From Phycisphaerales bacterium (GTDB taxonomy: Bacteria; Planctomycetota; Phycisphaerae; Phycisphaerales; SM1A02), in the NCBI GenBank assembly GCA_007127615.1, contig SKZB01000258.1, forward strand, positions 1-6,971: a DNA stretch of 6,971 nucleotides. The letters run 5' to 3'. Numbering within the stretch: the stretch's first letter is position 1; each line of letters begins with the position of its first letter. The notes under the pieces were generated by a model, which had not been told where the DNA came from, ran no database searches, and was given only the letters and a program-made list of their open reading frames with translations. A program made the position numbers and the translations under genes. Shown here in pieces: positions 5,827-6,971 of this stretch.

Positions 5827-6878
5827 GGTCATTGATCCAACCGGCCACGTTGATCACCCTGCTCACCGGGTTGCTCATCACCTGGGGTGGCTGCCATCGC
5901 ACGTCCGACGATGGTGGCGTCCTGGTGGTCTATTCCGCCGGCCCGCGCGGTCTGGCGGAGGCAATCTGCGAAGCGTTTTCGGATGAGACCGGCACGCGGG
6001 TTGAACTGTTCAGCGCCACTTCCGGTCAGATCATGGCGAAACTGGAGGCGGAGAAGTACAACCCGCGCGCGGATGTGGTCGTCCTCGCCAGCCAGTTCGG
6101 TGCGGAGTGGCTCAAACGCGAGAACCGTCTGCTCGCGTACGTCCCGGCGGCCATCGAAACCACGCACCCTGACTGGCATGATCCGGAGGGTTTCTACCAC
6201 GCGACTTCCGCCGCGGCGGTCGGAATCGCGGTGCACGCGGACTTCTACCACGATGAACTGGAATGGACGGATTTTTTCACCGGCCGCTTTCCCGGCCGCG
6301 CGATCATGCCCGCGCCGTCACGTTCGGGATCGAGCGCGGACTTCGTCTTGACGTATCTGCTCGCCCACGCCGAGCCGGGATGGGCCGACTTCAGCGGGGC
6401 ACGCTCACATGGACTGGAAATCGCCGGCGCGAACAGCCAGGCGATCACGAATCTGCTCATCGGCTCGCACCAGGCGGTGTTCGGGGCGGTGGATTACCTT
6501 GTTTTCCGTGAGATCGCGCGCGGCGAACCGATCGTGATGCACCTTCCGGATTCCGGGGCCGCGCTCGTGCGGCGGCCGATCGCGATTTCGTCGACCACCC
6601 GCGTGCCGGATCTCGCGAAGTCATTTGTGGACTTCTATTTCGATCAATCAGCGCAGAACGAGATTGCCTCGCGCCACCTGCTTCCCGCCCGAGGGGATGT
6701 CGCCGTGAGCGAGGTGCGGAGGGGGAGACCGCTGCCGCGCGAGCTGGTTGCCGACATGGATGATGCCATGGCGCACCAACGGACGATCCTGAGGCGGTTT
6801 CAGTATGAGATTGAGCGTGCGGTCATTCCGCCCCGTTCCGAATCGAACCAAACGCCGGCGCGGGGAGCGGTGCCGTGA
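5823..6878 (+). CDS. ABC importer substrate-binding protein, FbpA-like, probable lipoprotein
   Basis: The protein has 351 residues from ATG 5823, inside the ATPase stop; the in-frame ATG at 5670 lies within the ATPase gene and is rejected. GGTGGAGG at 5796-5803 is rather far (19 nt), so translation probably relies on coupling. Residues 1-23 are a signal peptide and Cys24 in WGGC is the likely lipid anchor, although Trp at -3 is a poor lipobox residue. The mature protein opens with VLVVYSAGPRGLAEAI and ADVVVLAS (83-90), the hallmark of the extracellular solute-binding family that includes FbpA (ferric iron), AfuA (hexose phosphate) and phosphonate binders. APSRSGSS (164-171) is a probable ligand-contact loop. 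In the region where FbpA has adjacent tyrosines there is only Tyr225 (GAVDYLVF), which argues against classical Fe3+ coordination. The last ~15 residues are a polar tail. Its stop overlaps the permease start. Confidence 0.9.
   Translation: MRSLIQPATLITLLTGLLITWGGCHRTSDDGGVLVVYSAGPRGLAEAICEAFSDETGTRVELFSATSGQIMAKLEAEKYNPRADVVVLASQFGAEWLKRENRLLAYVPAAIETTHPDWHDPEGFYHATSAAAVGIAVHADFYHDELEWTDFFTGRFPGRAIMPAPSRSGSSADFVLTYLLAHAEPGWADFSGARSHGLEIAGANSQAITNLLIGSHQAVFGAVDYLVFREIARGEPIVMHLPDSGAALVRRPIAISSTTRVPDLAKSFVDFYFDQSAQNEIASRHLLPARGDVAVSEVRRGRPLPRELVADMDDAMAHQRTILRRFQYEIERAVIPPRSESNQTPARGAVP
6862..6867 (+). promoter_or_regulatory. Ribosome-binding site of the permease gene
   Basis: GGGGAG with a 7-nt spacer to GTG 6875, located within the end of the binding-protein gene. 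It supports the GTG start, which overlaps the preceding TGA as GTGA. Confidence 0.65.
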
Positions 6879-6971
6879 GGATCGCGCTGGTTCGCCAACT
6901 CGATCGCTGGCCATTGCTCGTCGGCCTGGCGGTGCTGATCGTCCTGGTCGCGTATCCGGCCGCGCTGCTCA
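6875..6971 (+). CDS. ABC importer permease, N-terminal fragment (cut by window edge)
   Basis: From GTG 6875 the frame is open to the right edge, giving 32 complete codons. The start reads MRIALVRQLDRW and is followed by a hydrophobic stretch from about residue 13 (LLVGLAVLIVLVAYPAALL), which fits the first membrane helix of a binding-protein-dependent permease. The Tyr-Pro near its end is typical of FbpB/ThiP-like permeases. The ATPase and binding protein immediately upstream, with four-base overlaps, make this the expected third component. Only the first helix is visible, so whether it is a fused two-domain FbpB-type permease cannot be told. Confidence 0.75.
   Translation, partial: MRIALVRQLDRWPLLVGLAVLIVLVAYPAALL

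Overview
The window looks like a piece of chromosome from a GC-rich planctomycete, most likely of the class Phycisphaerae. The main reason is the secreted protein at 2175-2975. It ends in a PEP-CTERM-type sorting tail in which the usual Pro-Glu-Pro is replaced by a VPAPG motif, followed by a Leu/Gly/Ala-rich membrane segment and a short Arg cluster. That style of tail is common in this group. The taxonomic call is an inference from protein style only.

The left two thirds are transcribed leftward. From right to left there are three genes. The first (4454-3117) encodes an exported protein that looks like a beta-propeller. The second (2975-2175) encodes a 266-residue PEP-CTERM surface protein. 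The third (1898 to beyond the left edge) encodes a large exported mosaic protein of at least 632 residues. The mosaic protein carries two lamin-tail-like (LTD) modules, then a copy of the domain that makes up the 2175-2975 protein, then the start of a second copy. A candidate intrinsic terminator lies between the first and second genes, and a strong hairpin lies between the second and third.

The right third is transcribed rightward and is a compact ABC importer operon. It contains an ATPase (4675-5826), a substrate-binding lipoprotein candidate (5823-6878) and the first 32 codons of a permease (6875 to the right edge). Each junction is a four-base start/stop overlap (ATGA, GTGA), so the three parts of one importer are probably translationally coupled. 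The family is the ferric-ion / phosphonate / sugar-phosphate group (FbpABC-like). The binding protein lacks the adjacent Tyr-Tyr pair of classical ferric-binding FbpA, so the cargo is left open.

The divergent gap 4455-4674 separates the beta-propeller gene from the importer operon. It holds a perfect 10-bp inverted repeat and a short dyad just ahead of the ATPase start. No RNA gene, insertion sequence, CRISPR array or phage gene was seen, and no gene-free stretch exceeds 300 bases. I see no clear new defence or mobile system. The most unusual object is the mosaic protein, where an LTD module and a surface domain, both truncated, are joined in frame at about position 630.
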